A DNA stretch of 64,000 nt from Magnetococcales bacterium (GCA_015229005.1 JADGCL010000002.1:1-64000), one strand, 5' to 3'; positions 1 to 10,064 are shown, numbered from the stretch's first letter. Numbers and translations are program-made. Notes: generated by a model not told the origin, from the sequence alone.

Positions 1-1500
1 ATGGCGGGGTGCGATCCTCAGGAGGTCAAGACCGGCGGCCAGGATCCGGGACTCGAAGGTGGCCAATCCTTCGCTGTCGGGAAGGTTGAGGTCGAGCAGC
101 ACGACCGAGAAGCGTGTCTGGCACAGGTGCATCTCCGCCTCGCGGAGCGAGGAGGCCTGGACGATGTGGGGCTGCAGGTGACCCAGGGCCAATCCATGCG
201 CCTCCACCTCGTCGGTGACCCAGGCACTCAGCAGCTCGAAGTAATCCAGATCATCCTCCACGACCAGCAACCGCAGCTCCTGGGCCGTGGAATCACGGTC
301 CGGATCATACCCCTGGGCATGGACCGCAGCTCTTGGCGCATTGCACCCGCTCACCGTTTCGGACTTCGCTCTCACCTCCTGCGTCAGTTCGGTGATATGG
401 CCGACCGAATAGCGCAGCAGGCGGAGGGTCAGACTGGGCTCGGCCCGAAGGTAGGCCAGGAGCTGTCGCTCGCTGATCGGCGCCGCCAGGGTCTCCTCGC
501 GGGCCCGGGCGGTGAACATGCGCTTCTTGTCGGGGGTGAAGAGGGCCCCTTCCCCGAAGAAGTCCCCCGCCTCCAGCACCGCGATGCCGCGGAGCTCGCC
601 CGAGTCCGACTCGACCATCAACTCCACCGAACCCCTCTGGATGAGATAGAGGCAATCCGCGACCTCTCCCATCCGGAAGATGACCGTGCCAGTCTGGTAG
701 AAGAGCGCCTCCCCGCAGCTCTCCTCCAGGTTGGGATCGAACTCTTCCAGGTCCGGGATCCGTTCCGCAGGTTCAAGCGACGACCTCAGGGAGGCAACCT
801 CCTTCTCGGGAATGGTGAAGTTTTTCACCAGCATGCCGCAGAGGATCATCTCGACCACCTGATCGGTCGTGAAGAGGTCGGTATTGATGGCCATGTCGTA
901 GAACTGGCGCCGGCTCCGATGCCATTTGTAGACGCTGCGGTTGAACGCCTCGCGTTCGGCGTTCTTGGACTGAATCAGCTCGCGGGCCTTCGCTTCGGAG
1001 ACCTGCAGACGCTGCATGATCCGCCGTGCGCAGACCGGCAGCGAACCATCGAGCCGGACCCGGAAGAGGTGCGGAACACTGGAACACAGATGGGCGCCGC
1101 GCCCCAGCAGGACTCCCCCCTTGCGCCGGATGTCGGCGACCACCTCGGGCAGGACCCGGATCAACTCGGAGTTGCCCCCCATGCCGACCAGATTGTAGAT
1201 GGTCTCGTCCAGCCCGTGCACGGGTTGCTCATAGAGCTTTTCCATGAGGAACCGGTCGGCGCGGGTCCTGCGGCAGACCTCGGCGATCAACTCGCGGTCG
1301 TAGAACTCCACCTGCAACCGCCGCGCGAGCTCTTGAGCCACTTCGGTGCCGTTGGTGCCATAGGAGCGCGAGATGGTCACCATGGGTACGTGCGTCTCCG
1401 TCCGGGGGGCCGCATCGCCTGCCGCGCGGGCGAACGAGCCGGAGGCCACGAAGGAGGCCACGCCGTCGAATCTGGTTGTGTGGGGATGCGATCCGTTCAT
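1..1500 (-). CDS. Cytidylate-kinase-like domain + cyclic-nucleotide-binding domain + response-regulator receiver fusion (C-terminus runs off window)
   Basis: Manual minus-strand translation from ATG at 1500 is open to position 1: VTISRSYGTNGTEVAQELARRLQVEFYDREL (cytidylate-kinase-like N-term), GTVIFRMGEVADCLYLIQRGSVELMVES...GDFFGEGALF (cNMP-binding), LRLLVVEDDLDYFELL...FSVVLLDLNLPDSEGLA (REC). Not listed in the ORF track because it has no stop inside the window. Confidence 0.85.
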   Translation of the reverse strand, partial: MNGSHPHTTRFDGVASFVASGSFARAAGDAAPRTETHVPMVTISRSYGTNGTEVAQELARRLQVEFYDRELIAEVCRRTRADRFLMEKLYEQPVHGLDETIYNLVGMGGNSELIRVLPEVVADIRRKGGVLLGRGAHLCSSVPHLFRVRLDGSLPVCARRIMQRLQVSEAKARELIQSKNAEREAFNRSVYKWHRSRRQFYDMAINTDLFTTDQVVEMILCGMLVKNFTIPEKEVASLRSSLEPAERIPDLEEFDPNLEESCGEALFYQTGTVIFRMGEVADCLYLIQRGSVELMVESDSGELRGIAVLEAGDFFGEGALFTPDKKRMFTARAREETLAAPISERQLLAYLRAEPSLTLRLLRYSVGHITELTQEVRAKSETVSGCNAPRAAVHAQGYDPDRDSTAQELRLLVVEDDLDYFELLSAWVTDEVEAHGLALGHLQPHIVQASSLREAEMHLCQTRFSVVLLDLNLPDSEGLATFESRILAAGLDLLRIAPRH

Positions 1501-1662
1501 CTTCCGGCTCCTGGCTTGGTTCGGCGAACCCGGCTCCTGCGGCTCGACCGAGGGTTCCATGGTGAGTTGCCCGTCACGCGGGCCGACCGGGAGGGCAATC
1601 TGCCCGACCTCCTGGAAGGGCCGCCCGCTCCGGCGCGTTCGTTCCGATTCATCCGTTCCGGT

Positions 1663-2439
1663 TCATGCGCTTCCCGAGGCCTGTTGCCAGAAGTGTGTCT
1701 TTTTCAGGCGATAGGACCTCCAGCCGTTGTGCATCGGGTCGACCTGGACCGAACCCAGGCGCCCGCTCTGGCGCATGGCCAGCATCGCCAGTTGTACCAT
1801 CTGCTCGTCATCCAGGGTCTCGGCATTGAGGACGAGGTCATAGTAGGTGTTCTCCGTCGGGAAGCTGCGAAAAACCTCGCGCACCTGGCTTACGGAAGCG
1901 GCATTCTGCTCCCGGACCTGGGCGCGGGCCTCGGAGAAGGAGATCCCCTTCCGTTTGGCGAGGCGTCGTGCACAGTGGTCCTCCCCACCCTCCACCTTGA
2001 GGCGGAAGAGGTTGAAATGGGAGAGGATCAGATGGGCGCCGGCGCCGATGATCACACCGCTGCCGACGGCGGTCTCCATCACCACCTTCACCAGGTGCAG
2101 GAGGTGTTGCTGGCGCTTGTGGTTGCCGCTGGTGAGAAGCCCGAGGGTCCAGGTGTCCAGGGCCCCCATCCAGGGCATCTCCTCTTCGCGCCCGCGCCGG
2201 TCGGCCTCGGCCATGGAGGCCTCGACCAGCCGCTCGATGAGCGATTCGTCATAGCAGGGCAGTCCCAACTGCCGGGCCAGGCGGGAGGCGACCTCCTCGC
2301 GTCCGGCGCCGCGTCCTCCGGCAACGGTGACCACCAGGACGCCCTGCCGGTGTACTCTCGGCTCGTCCTCCATGCCGGATTCCGTTTCTTGCCCCGATTC
2401 CAGGCTTTCGGTCATCCGTGTGTCCATCTCTGTGTCCAT
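1663..2439 (-). CDS. Cytidylate-kinase-like family protein
   Basis: GVLVVTVAGGRGAGREEVASRLARQLGLPCYDESLIERLVEASMAEADRR...VGSGVIIGAGAHLILSHFNLFRLKVEGGEDHCARRLAKRKGISFSEARAQVREQNAAS; GGAGG RBS before ATG at 2439. Start chosen inside the longer 1663..2691 ORF. Confidence 0.75.
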   Translation of the reverse strand: MDTEMDTRMTESLESGQETESGMEDEPRVHRQGVLVVTVAGGRGAGREEVASRLARQLGLPCYDESLIERLVEASMAEADRRGREEEMPWMGALDTWTLGLLTSGNHKRQQHLLHLVKVVMETAVGSGVIIGAGAHLILSHFNLFRLKVEGGEDHCARRLAKRKGISFSEARAQVREQNAASVSQVREVFRSFPTENTYYDLVLNAETLDDEQMVQLAMLAMRQSGRLGSVQVDPMHNGWRSYRLKKTHFWQQASGSA

Positions 2440-2630
2440 CTCGAGTTCCTCCGCAGTGGCCCGGTCAGCGCGGGGCTGACGCCCTTCCCCCCCGACAGGG
2501 GGGTGTCGGGGGGGGCCGTTTCTTTCGGGAGACTCTCCCATCTCCGGAGCCGACCGCGACCGGCGGTCTCTCGAAACCCGTGAAGCCGGTTGCGGAATCA
2601 CTCCCCCCCTCTGCGATCGACGGTAACGAA

Positions 2631-3155
2631 TCATCCCCTCCTGCCGGCGCGGAAATTGCCCAGGAACATCGGCGGCGCGTGGCGACTGCATCCGCCCCAG
2701 GCCAAACCATCACGGTCGATGACGATCTTCGCCTCCGTCTCCTCACACTCCTCCGGGATGCTTTTCCTCCCCAGGATGGCATCGACTTTTTCGTACAACT
2801 CGTTCATGTCGAACGGCTTCATGATCACCTCGACGGCACCCAGCCTGTGGGCGATCCGCATGACCATGGAGTTGTTGATGACCATGTTGCCGCCGCCCGT
2901 CATCGCGATGATCCCGATCCGGTCGATGTCGACCCCGATCGGGGGCTGTCGCAACAGATCCAACATGAATTCGAAGCCATCCTTTCCGGGCATGAATATG
3001 TCGGTGATGATCAGGTCGGTACGGAACGACGCCAGCTCTTCGAGTCCCTGCCAGCCGTCGGCCGCACAGATCACCCTGTGACCGACCTTTTGCAGACTCT
3101 TCTGCAGCAGACAGCGAAAGTCCTCGTCGTCATCGAGCACCAGTATCCCGGCCAT
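2631..3155 (-). CDS. Single-domain response regulator (REC)
   Basis: MAGILVLDDDEDFRCLLQKSLQ...DLIITDIFMPGKDGFEFM...IIAMTGGG...VIMKPFDMNELYEKVD; AAGGAGGT RBS directly upstream of ATG at 3155. Confidence 0.9.
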   Translation of the reverse strand: MAGILVLDDDEDFRCLLQKSLQKVGHRVICAADGWQGLEELASFRTDLIITDIFMPGKDGFEFMLDLLRQPPIGVDIDRIGIIAMTGGGNMVINNSMVMRIAHRLGAVEVIMKPFDMNELYEKVDAILGRKSIPEECEETEAKIVIDRDGLAWGGCSRHAPPMFLGNFRAGRRG

Positions 3156-3470
3156 ACCCCGACCTCCTTTTCCCGACTCCCGATTTTCCCCGTGCGGAGA
3201 GACCCGCCCCGGAGTTCGATTGCCCTGTCCCGATCCCTCGGAATGACAATCCTGGCGCAATCCCCGTGCCGTTTGCCGGCAAATCATTCCCTTTTGCGAG
3301 GAATGAAAAATTTATCCAAAGAATAAAACAAGTTACAGGAAACTGTCGGGCCGGATCCCGCTCTCTCCGGCAGGAATTGCCGCTTTTTTCTGGTCGGTAT
3401 GGGAAACCTGAGGTAGCATGAAACCGTATGTGGCAAAAGAATTTGAAACACTCTTGGACCGGGAACCGCC

Positions 3471-5222
3471 ATGGTGCTTGTCGTCGACGACGATGAATTG
3501 ATCCGGGACATGGTTGCCGTCGTCATGGGTCGATCCGGGCAGGAGACCACCCCTGCCGGCACTCTCCAGGAGGCGCTGGGGGCTTTGCGGCGGCAGGGCT
3601 TCGACCTGGTGATCGCCGATCTTTGCCTCCCCGACGGTTCCGGGTTGCAGGTCCTGGCCGAGGTTCAGAAAAATCATCCGCGCACCTACGTCATCTTCGT
3701 GACCGGCTATCCCGAATTGGATTCCGTGCGCGAGGCTCTGCGGCAGGGGGCGTTCGACTATCTGATCAAGCCGATCATGCCGACGGAGCTTATCCATGTG
3801 GTCGGTCGGGCCCTGGAGCACAAGCATTTCCAGGAGGAGCGGGAGATGTTGGGCAATCGCCTGGAGGCCGTCTTCCGGGGGGTGGATGATGCCATCATCG
3901 CCATGGATGAAAGGTTTTCCATCATCCAGGTCAACGCCGCCGCCGAGCGCCTCCTGGGACCGGGGGTTCCGGTCGTCGGGCAATTGCTGGGTGAACGGGC
4001 CGGCTGGCTCTTCAACTCGGTGAAATCCCTGCTGCAGCAGGTGCAGGAGCAGCCGGAGGGCAAACGCGCCTTTTGCATGGTCGCCCTGAACGACAATGGT
4101 CGGGAGCGGATCCTGAGCTGCTCGGCGTCGCCGTTCCACGATCCGAAACCGAATGCCACCGGGACGATCCTGGTGGTGCGGGACGAGAGTCAACTGACCC
4201 GGCTGGAACCGGGGCTCCGGTCGCGACAGGGTTGGCACGGACTGGTGGGCGCCAGTCGGCCGATGCGCGAGGTCTACGAGCTGATCGAACTGCTGGCGGA
4301 GGTGGATTCCACCGCCCTCATCACCGGCGAAACCGGTACGGGCAAGGAACTGGTGGTCCGGGCGCTGCACGAGGCGAGTCCGCGGCGGGAGCGTCCCTTC
4401 GTGGCGGTCAACTGCGCGGCGCTGCCCCCGGGACTGCTCGAAAGCGAGCTGTTCGGTCATGCGAAGGGCGCCTTCACCAACGCCGTGCGCGACAAGGCGG
4501 GCCGGTTCAAGCTGGCCGACGGCGGCACCATCTTTCTGGACGAGATCGGCGATCTCTCCATGGAGATGCAGGTCAGGCTGTTGCGGGTGTTGCAGGAGCA
4601 GAGTTTCGAGGCCCTGGGGGACAATCGCCCGATCCGGGTGGATGTGCGGGTCGTCGCCGCGACCCATCGCAACCTGCTGGAGAGGGTTCGGGAGGGGCTG
4701 TTTCGCGAGGATCTCTACTATCGGCTCAAGGTGGTGGAGGTCCGGATCCCGCCGCTGCGGGAGCGCAAGGCCGATCTGCCGCTGCTCATCGACCACTTTC
4801 TGGCCAGATTCAATGCGCGGCTGAAGCGCTCGGTCAAGGGGGTGAGCGAGGAGGTTCTGGAGGTCTTCATGGAACACCACTGGCCAGGCAACGTGCGGGA
4901 GTTGGAACATGTCCTGGAGCATGCCGTGGTGGTGGCGCGGCAGCCCATCCTGGTGTGGTCCAATCTGCCCCCGGAACTGCGGGCCCGCACCGCCTCCCCG
5001 CTGGAGGCGAGACCGCCCGCGAGCGGGCAGCGCGGACGCCCCCTGAAGGGTGGCCTGGCGGTTGGGGAGTGGCCCGATCGGGAGAGCATCCTGCAGGCCC
5101 TGGAGGAATCCCGTTGGCAGGTCGGGGTGGCCGCCGACCGGCTCGGTGTCAGCCGCAGCACCCTGTGGCGGCGGATGAAGACCCTGGGAGTGCGTCGGGA
5201 GGAGACGACCGGGCGGGAATGA
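3471..5222 (+). CDS. Sigma-54-dependent NtrC-family response regulator (REC + PAS-like + AAA+ + HTH_8)
   Basis: MVLVVDDDELIRDM; AAA+ motifs TGETGTGKELVVRALH, GAFTNA (GAFTGA variant), GGTIFLDEIGDL; Fis-type HTH at C-term (LEESRWQVGVAADRLGVSRSTLWRRMKTLG). Confidence 0.95.
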   Translation: MVLVVDDDELIRDMVAVVMGRSGQETTPAGTLQEALGALRRQGFDLVIADLCLPDGSGLQVLAEVQKNHPRTYVIFVTGYPELDSVREALRQGAFDYLIKPIMPTELIHVVGRALEHKHFQEEREMLGNRLEAVFRGVDDAIIAMDERFSIIQVNAAAERLLGPGVPVVGQLLGERAGWLFNSVKSLLQQVQEQPEGKRAFCMVALNDNGRERILSCSASPFHDPKPNATGTILVVRDESQLTRLEPGLRSRQGWHGLVGASRPMREVYELIELLAEVDSTALITGETGTGKELVVRALHEASPRRERPFVAVNCAALPPGLLESELFGHAKGAFTNAVRDKAGRFKLADGGTIFLDEIGDLSMEMQVRLLRVLQEQSFEALGDNRPIRVDVRVVAATHRNLLERVREGLFREDLYYRLKVVEVRIPPLRERKADLPLLIDHFLARFNARLKRSVKGVSEEVLEVFMEHHWPGNVRELEHVLEHAVVVARQPILVWSNLPPELRARTASPLEARPPASGQRGRPLKGGLAVGEWPDRESILQALEESRWQVGVAADRLGVSRSTLWRRMKTLGVRREETTGRE

Positions 5223-5248
5223 CGACCCGCCATGAACTCCGATCGAGG

Positions 5249-6607
5249 TCACCGCCTCCGGAACAGGGCCGCGAGTTCCACATGGTGGGTCCCGGGGAAG
5301 AGGTCGAAGAGGCGGAGCCGCTCCAGGTGGAACCCCCCGTGAACCAGGATCGCCGCATCGCGGGCGAAGGTGGCGGGGTCGCACGCGACCGAAATGACCC
5401 GTCGGACCCGTGAAGCGGCCAGGCCGCGGGCGACGACGACCGCCCCTTCCCGCGGTGGATCCATGAGGATCGCCCCCTCGCCGATCTCTTCGAGCATCCC
5501 CGCCACCACCTCGGGGGCGGCGAGGTCCCCCTGGCGAAAGGTGGGGTCGAGCCCGTGGGCGCGGGCGTTCGCCCCGGCCCGAGCCACCGCCCCGGGATGG
5601 CTCTCCAGGCCGATGACCCGGGGAAAGGCCCCGGCCAGGGGGAGGGTAAAATTGCCGATCCCCGAGAAGAGGTCGCCGATCGGGCCGCAGGCCCCCTGCA
5701 TCATCGCCATCGCCTCGGCGACGAGGAGACGGTTCCCCTCAAAGTGGGCCTGGGTGAATTCCCCGGGTCCGTAAGCGAGTGCCAGGTCCGCCACCATGTA
5801 GTGGAGTCCGGCGGCGGCACGGAGGGGTTGCAGGCCGCTCCGGCGTCCCACCTGGATCCAGAGCTGATCCACCCCCTGGGCCTCGGCAAAGCACAACAGG
5901 CGCCGGCGATCCTGGTCGTCGGGGGTGAGGAGAAAATGCCAGACCATGCCGGTCGCGGCCTCTCCCGCAAGGAGATCGCACTGCGGCACGCCGCGACGGG
6001 CATCAAGTCCCTGAACCAGCTCCCGCATCGGTCCCAGGAGTCGACTCAGGCGGGGATGGAGGACCGGACACTCCTCGAGGTCGATCACCCGATGGCTGTT
6101 GGCGGCAAAGAAGCCGACCAAGGGCCGGTCGCCGACCCAACGGATCTTGATCCCCGCCCGCCGTCGATAACCCAGTCTCGGCTCCGGGGTCACGATCGGA
6201 TCGGGAGGCGAGGGCGGCGACAGGCGTCCGATCCGACGCAGGGAATCGGTGACGAAACCCTCCTTGGCCCCCGCCTGCGTCGCCGGGTCAAGATGCAGCA
6301 GTTGACACCCCCCGCAGCGCCCGAAGTGGCGACAGGGGGGAGGGATCCGGCCCGGTCCCGGCTCCAGAAGGGAGAGCATCGTCCCCCGTCCCACCCCTTT
6401 CCCGACCCGTTGCACCACCATCTCGATCCGGTCACCCGGGGCGGTAAAGGGAACGAGGAAGGTGACCCCGGCATGGTGACCCAGTCCCAGCCCCCCCGGG
6501 AGAAGGCGTTCGATGCCGAGTTCCACCGGTATCTGGCCGACGGCGGTCTCGACGGGATCGCGGGCGGCGCGGGGGGAGTGCCTCCCCCGGAGACGGGGGC
6601 GCCTCAC
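5249..6607 (-). CDS. rlmD: 23S rRNA (uracil-C5)-methyltransferase, RlmD/RumA family
   Basis: TRAM-like N-term, CRHFGRCGGCQLLHLD Fe-S cysteines, DLFSGIGNFTLPLA SAM motif, ILMDPPREGA and VISVACDPATFARD motifs. Confidence 0.88.
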   Translation of the reverse strand: MRRPRLRGRHSPRAARDPVETAVGQIPVELGIERLLPGGLGLGHHAGVTFLVPFTAPGDRIEMVVQRVGKGVGRGTMLSLLEPGPGRIPPPCRHFGRCGGCQLLHLDPATQAGAKEGFVTDSLRRIGRLSPPSPPDPIVTPEPRLGYRRRAGIKIRWVGDRPLVGFFAANSHRVIDLEECPVLHPRLSRLLGPMRELVQGLDARRGVPQCDLLAGEAATGMVWHFLLTPDDQDRRRLLCFAEAQGVDQLWIQVGRRSGLQPLRAAAGLHYMVADLALAYGPGEFTQAHFEGNRLLVAEAMAMMQGACGPIGDLFSGIGNFTLPLAGAFPRVIGLESHPGAVARAGANARAHGLDPTFRQGDLAAPEVVAGMLEEIGEGAILMDPPREGAVVVARGLAASRVRRVISVACDPATFARDAAILVHGGFHLERLRLFDLFPGTHHVELAALFRRR

Positions 6608-7680
6608 GGTGTCGCCGCCGCAGCGCGGGATGCCTCCAGGATCGCCGCCGCCCGCGCTGCCGTTTCCGGGTGGGTGGAAAGATAGCTTGTGATCGGGGAA
6701 GCGGACTCCCCGCCCTCCTCCGGCTTCGTTTTCGCCTCCTCGTCCCCGGCGGCCTCCAGGCGCAGGAGGATCGTTGCCAGATGATCGGGTTTTTCCCCAG
6801 CGGCGAGGAGGAAATCAGTCGCGAAACGATCCGCCTCGGTCTCGAAATCGCGGCTGTACTTGAGCTGGAGAACCCAGGTCGGCACAGTCGCAAGGAGGGA
6901 GTTGACGGCGGAGAGATCGCCGCTCACAAACACGACGAGGGCGGTCATGAAGGAACCCTCCAGGAGGTGGCGCAAGTGGTGGCGCTGATGGTGGTGCCCC
7001 GCCTCGTGGGCGAAGATGGCGAGGAGCTCCCGATCATCTTTCACCAGCTCGACCAGCTGGTCGGTGACGACGATGGTCCGGGGGGGAAGGGCAACGGCAT
7101 TGGTCCCGAGGCGCTTGCCCTCCCTGAGTTCCAGGCGCAGGGAGTGACCACCCTCCTCGATGTTGGCGGCCACACGGGCAAAGATCTCCCGTACCTCCTC
7201 CTGCCTTGCCGGGGGGAGTCGGGTCGGGGCAACGAACCCCAGGCGATCGAGCAGGTCCAGCCCCTCCTCCTGCAGGGAGGCAAGCCCCTGCAACGGCAGT
7301 GAAAAGGCGACCGCCCGGGCGATCAAGGGAATCCCCTGGAGGGCGAAGAGAGCAGTCCCGATGGCGGTGACCACGAAAGCGAGGAGGACATTGAGACGGC
7401 GGCTCTCCAGTCGGTGAACGAGATTGCGATGGCCACCGAGGCGGCGGAAGAGGTCGTCGATAAGGTCGTTGTCGGCCACCTCCAGGAGGCCGCCGTCGGG
7501 CAGATGCAGGGCCCTGGGGGTGTTCCCCAACCTGGGGGCAACGGTGATGCCGGCAAAGGGAAAGTGGAGAGAGAGTTCCCGTCCGCCCTTGATGCTGAGA
7601 TTGCCGATGTCGTCGAAGTGGATCACCACCGGGTGGGGGTGGGAGCGGTGACCGTCGAAGTAGAGGGCCGGGGTCGCCAT
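6604..7680 (-). CDS. M48-family zinc metalloprotease
   Basis: HExxH motif in ELLAIFAHEAGHHHQRHH; membrane segment; ATGA overlap with upstream DUF898 gene. Confidence 0.85.
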   Translation of the reverse strand: MATPALYFDGHRSHPHPVVIHFDDIGNLSIKGGRELSLHFPFAGITVAPRLGNTPRALHLPDGGLLEVADNDLIDDLFRRLGGHRNLVHRLESRRLNVLLAFVVTAIGTALFALQGIPLIARAVAFSLPLQGLASLQEEGLDLLDRLGFVAPTRLPPARQEEVREIFARVAANIEEGGHSLRLELREGKRLGTNAVALPPRTIVVTDQLVELVKDDRELLAIFAHEAGHHHQRHHLRHLLEGSFMTALVVFVSGDLSAVNSLLATVPTWVLQLKYSRDFETEADRFATDFLLAAGEKPDHLATILLRLEAAGDEEAKTKPEEGGESASPITSYLSTHPETAARAAAILEASRAAAATP

Positions 7681-8855
7681 CAGAGGCCGAAGTCCGCATC
7701 CATGAAGCTCCCCAGCTCCTCGCTGAGGGCACTGGGGTCTTCGCGACCGACCGCCGCCAGAAACGCCTCCTCGCCCGGAGGGACCAGCAGGACAAGGGCG
7801 GCGAGGCGATAGCGGATGAGGCGGATCCTGGCCCAGGGGGTGAGCAGTCCGAGGGTGACGAGGGTGGCGACGGTGTTGGTCAGGCGTATCCAGGCCATGC
7901 CGAAGGGGTTCAGGGTGGAGCGGAAACGGTGTCGGCCCAGTTCGACATGGCTCCAGATGTGGTTGATCACCCATGCCTCGACCATCCCGAAGGCCAGGGT
8001 GCTCCACACGACGAGGAAGGAGAAGACCCAACCGGAACCACCGAAAAGGGGAAGGAATGGCGGGAAGCCGAAACCGCCGCCGGTATCGGGACCGACCTCG
8101 CCCTGAGTCGGGTCGGTCCCGAGGAGGGCGAGGAGCTGACTGCTGAGGTATACGAACAGGAAACCGAGGAGAGCGAGAAGAAGCGGATTGACGAGAAGAA
8201 TGCGGAAAAATCGCTTGCAGGAGCCGGTAAAACGGGCCGGGGTGCGACCAAAATGGCAGTTGCGAAAGAAAAATTGCTTGGAGCGGCAGACGAACAGGGG
8301 GGTCAGGAGACCACCGGTGACCATGGAGAGGATCCCCTCGACAAGATAGACCCGATAGCTGCCGCGATAGTCCGGATGAAAATGGAAGCGGAGGTTGTGA
8401 TAGCTGGAGTTGGCCAGATTGAAGATCTGGGAGCGGACGATGAGCCACGGGATGATGGCGAAAAAAAGGATCTGGGTGATGAATTGCAGTTCGGGGACGG
8501 CGGCGTTGAAGGCGGCGGCAATGACGAGGAACAAGAAGACGAAGAGCCGCCCCTTGAGGATGCGCCTGGGGTCGGCGTGGTAGTCGAAAGGGGAGCCGGC
8601 GAGGAGGGTGGAGCGATAGAGGTAGCGTTGCCGTCGCACCTTGGCCCAGGCCGAATAGATCCCCAGGGTGAGGATGGTCAGGCAGACGTTGACGATCCAG
8701 ATGCGGAAGTACTCGCCGGCGCTGCCGGTGAAGGTGAAGGGCACCGGGCGGAGGGCGGCCTCGGGGAGCGGAGGGGGCGCACCGGTGATCGGGGCGGGGA
8801 AGGCGGAACCTTCAGGGCTGAAGGTAACGGGGGCATGGGCGGGATTGGGCATCAT
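7680..8855 (-). CDS. DUF898 / YjgN-like multipass membrane protein
   Basis: FTFTGSAGEYFRIWIVNVCLTILTLGIYSAWAKVRRQRYLYRST...: duplicated DUF898-type membrane module with IYSAWAKVRRxRY signature. Confidence 0.8.
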   Translation of the reverse strand: MMPNPAHAPVTFSPEGSAFPAPITGAPPPLPEAALRPVPFTFTGSAGEYFRIWIVNVCLTILTLGIYSAWAKVRRQRYLYRSTLLAGSPFDYHADPRRILKGRLFVFLFLVIAAAFNAAVPELQFITQILFFAIIPWLIVRSQIFNLANSSYHNLRFHFHPDYRGSYRVYLVEGILSMVTGGLLTPLFVCRSKQFFFRNCHFGRTPARFTGSCKRFFRILLVNPLLLALLGFLFVYLSSQLLALLGTDPTQGEVGPDTGGGFGFPPFLPLFGGSGWVFSFLVVWSTLAFGMVEAWVINHIWSHVELGRHRFRSTLNPFGMAWIRLTNTVATLVTLGLLTPWARIRLIRYRLAALVLLVPPGEEAFLAAVGREDPSALSEELGSFMDADFGL

Positions 8856-8861
8856 TGCGGT

Positions 8862-9554
8862 TCACTCCGTCTCTTCCGGGGTTCTGGATGGGGAGGTTGC
8901 GGGTTCACGGTGTTCCGTGGCAAGGCGACGGAGGAGGTCGGTGAACCAGGAGGGATCCCCGGGTTCCCGGTGGTGACCGTCGCGGCAGGCCTCCAGGGCA
9001 GCGAGTCGCCAGAAGCGGTGGCGCACTTCGGGATCGACCAGGGTATTCCGGACCTCCTGCCGCCGGGCGCCGAAGAGGGCAACGAGGCCCTCCCAGCCCG
9101 GTTCCAGCCACTGGTCGAGGCGCTCCTTGACAAGGCGGGCGAGGGCCGGGCTCTGGCCGGTGGTACCGACGGCGATGGTGAGGGCGCCGCGGCGGACGAG
9201 GGCGGGGACGAGGAAGGTACTCGTCTCCGGGGAGTCGGCGGAGTTGCACCAGAGGCGACGCTCCCGGCAGAGGGCGGCGATCTCCCGATTGCGCTCCGCC
9301 TGGTCGGTGGCGGCGAAAACGAGCTGGGGCAGCGGATCGGTCTCCAGGAGACGGGGGTGGAAAGGGAGGGGCAGGTGACGCACCTCACCGGCGGCGACCC
9401 GGGCCGCGACCTGGGGGTCGAGCCGGGGAGCGACCAGGGTGATCTCCGCGCCGCAATCGAGGAGGCCGGCCAGTTTGCGCCGTGCCACCCGACCGCCGCC
9501 GACGACCAGGACCGGCCGTCCGCCGAGATCGACCTCCATGAAGTAATGGCCCAT
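8862..9554 (-). CDS. Precorrin-2 dehydrogenase/sirohydrochlorin ferrochelatase (siroheme synthase N-terminal domain)
   Basis: MGHYFMEVDLGGRPVLVVGGGRVARRKLAGLLDCGAEITLVAPRL...LVFAATDQAERNREIAALCRERRLWCNSADSPETSTFLVPALVRRGALTIAVGTTGQSPALARLVKERL. Start approximate. Confidence 0.88.
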   Translation of the reverse strand: MGHYFMEVDLGGRPVLVVGGGRVARRKLAGLLDCGAEITLVAPRLDPQVAARVAAGEVRHLPLPFHPRLLETDPLPQLVFAATDQAERNREIAALCRERRLWCNSADSPETSTFLVPALVRRGALTIAVGTTGQSPALARLVKERLDQWLEPGWEGLVALFGARRQEVRNTLVDPEVRHRFWRLAALEACRDGHHREPGDPSWFTDLLRRLATEHREPATSPSRTPEETE

Positions 9555-9830
9555 CGACCCTCCGGGCTGAAGTTCCCCTGTGGGAGCATTCCGCGACGGG
9601 CGCAAGCCCCCCGGCCCGACCGGTTCCGGGAGGCGCCCCCCGCAACCATTATCGTCGCAGGAGACAGGGGATGTCACTGGAGAGCCCATCGTCTCCCGGG
9701 ATCGGCTTTCTGATCCTCTGGCAGTCCGAAGGGAATCCGGTCTCCTGTCGCCCGGATGATTCTGGCGACCGTTCTCTCGGGCGTGTTAGCATGTAATACA
9801 TCGCTCACGACTGGTATTACGGAGACGAAC

Positions 9831-10064
9831 ATGTTCACCACGGTCACCAGCAAGGGTCAGGTCACCATTCCCAAGGCCATGCGAGATCGCCTGGGAATCG
9901 GGCCGGGCAGCCGGGTTGCCTTCGAACTGGCGTCGGACGGGCGCGTCGTCCTGGTCAAGAGTGACGGCGACCGCCCTCGAAACCGCTTTGAATCCCTGCG
10001 CGGTTGCGCGGGTCCGGGACTCGGCACCGACGAGATCATGGCCTTGACGCGGGGCGAGGAGTGA
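9831..10064 (+). CDS. AbrB/SpoVT-type antitoxin (VapB-like)
   Basis: MFTTVTSKGQVTIPKAMRDRLGIGPGSRVAFELASDGRVVLVK: swapped-hairpin AbrB signature. Confidence 0.85.
   Translation: MFTTVTSKGQVTIPKAMRDRLGIGPGSRVAFELASDGRVVLVKSDGDRPRNRFESLRGCAGPGLGTDEIMALTRGEE

Noticed and set aside
1-2583. 860-aa + strand ORF
   Set aside because: Antisense shadow of the cytidylate-kinase-like genes; composition (Gly/Leu/Arg/His/Gln rich) typical of GC-rich reverse frames, no recognisable domain.
3156-3470. Sigma-54 promoter between the divergent response-regulator genes
   Set aside because: Several TGGCA/GGCA-like strings (e.g. TGGCAAAAGAATTTG) but none with GG-N10-GC spacing.
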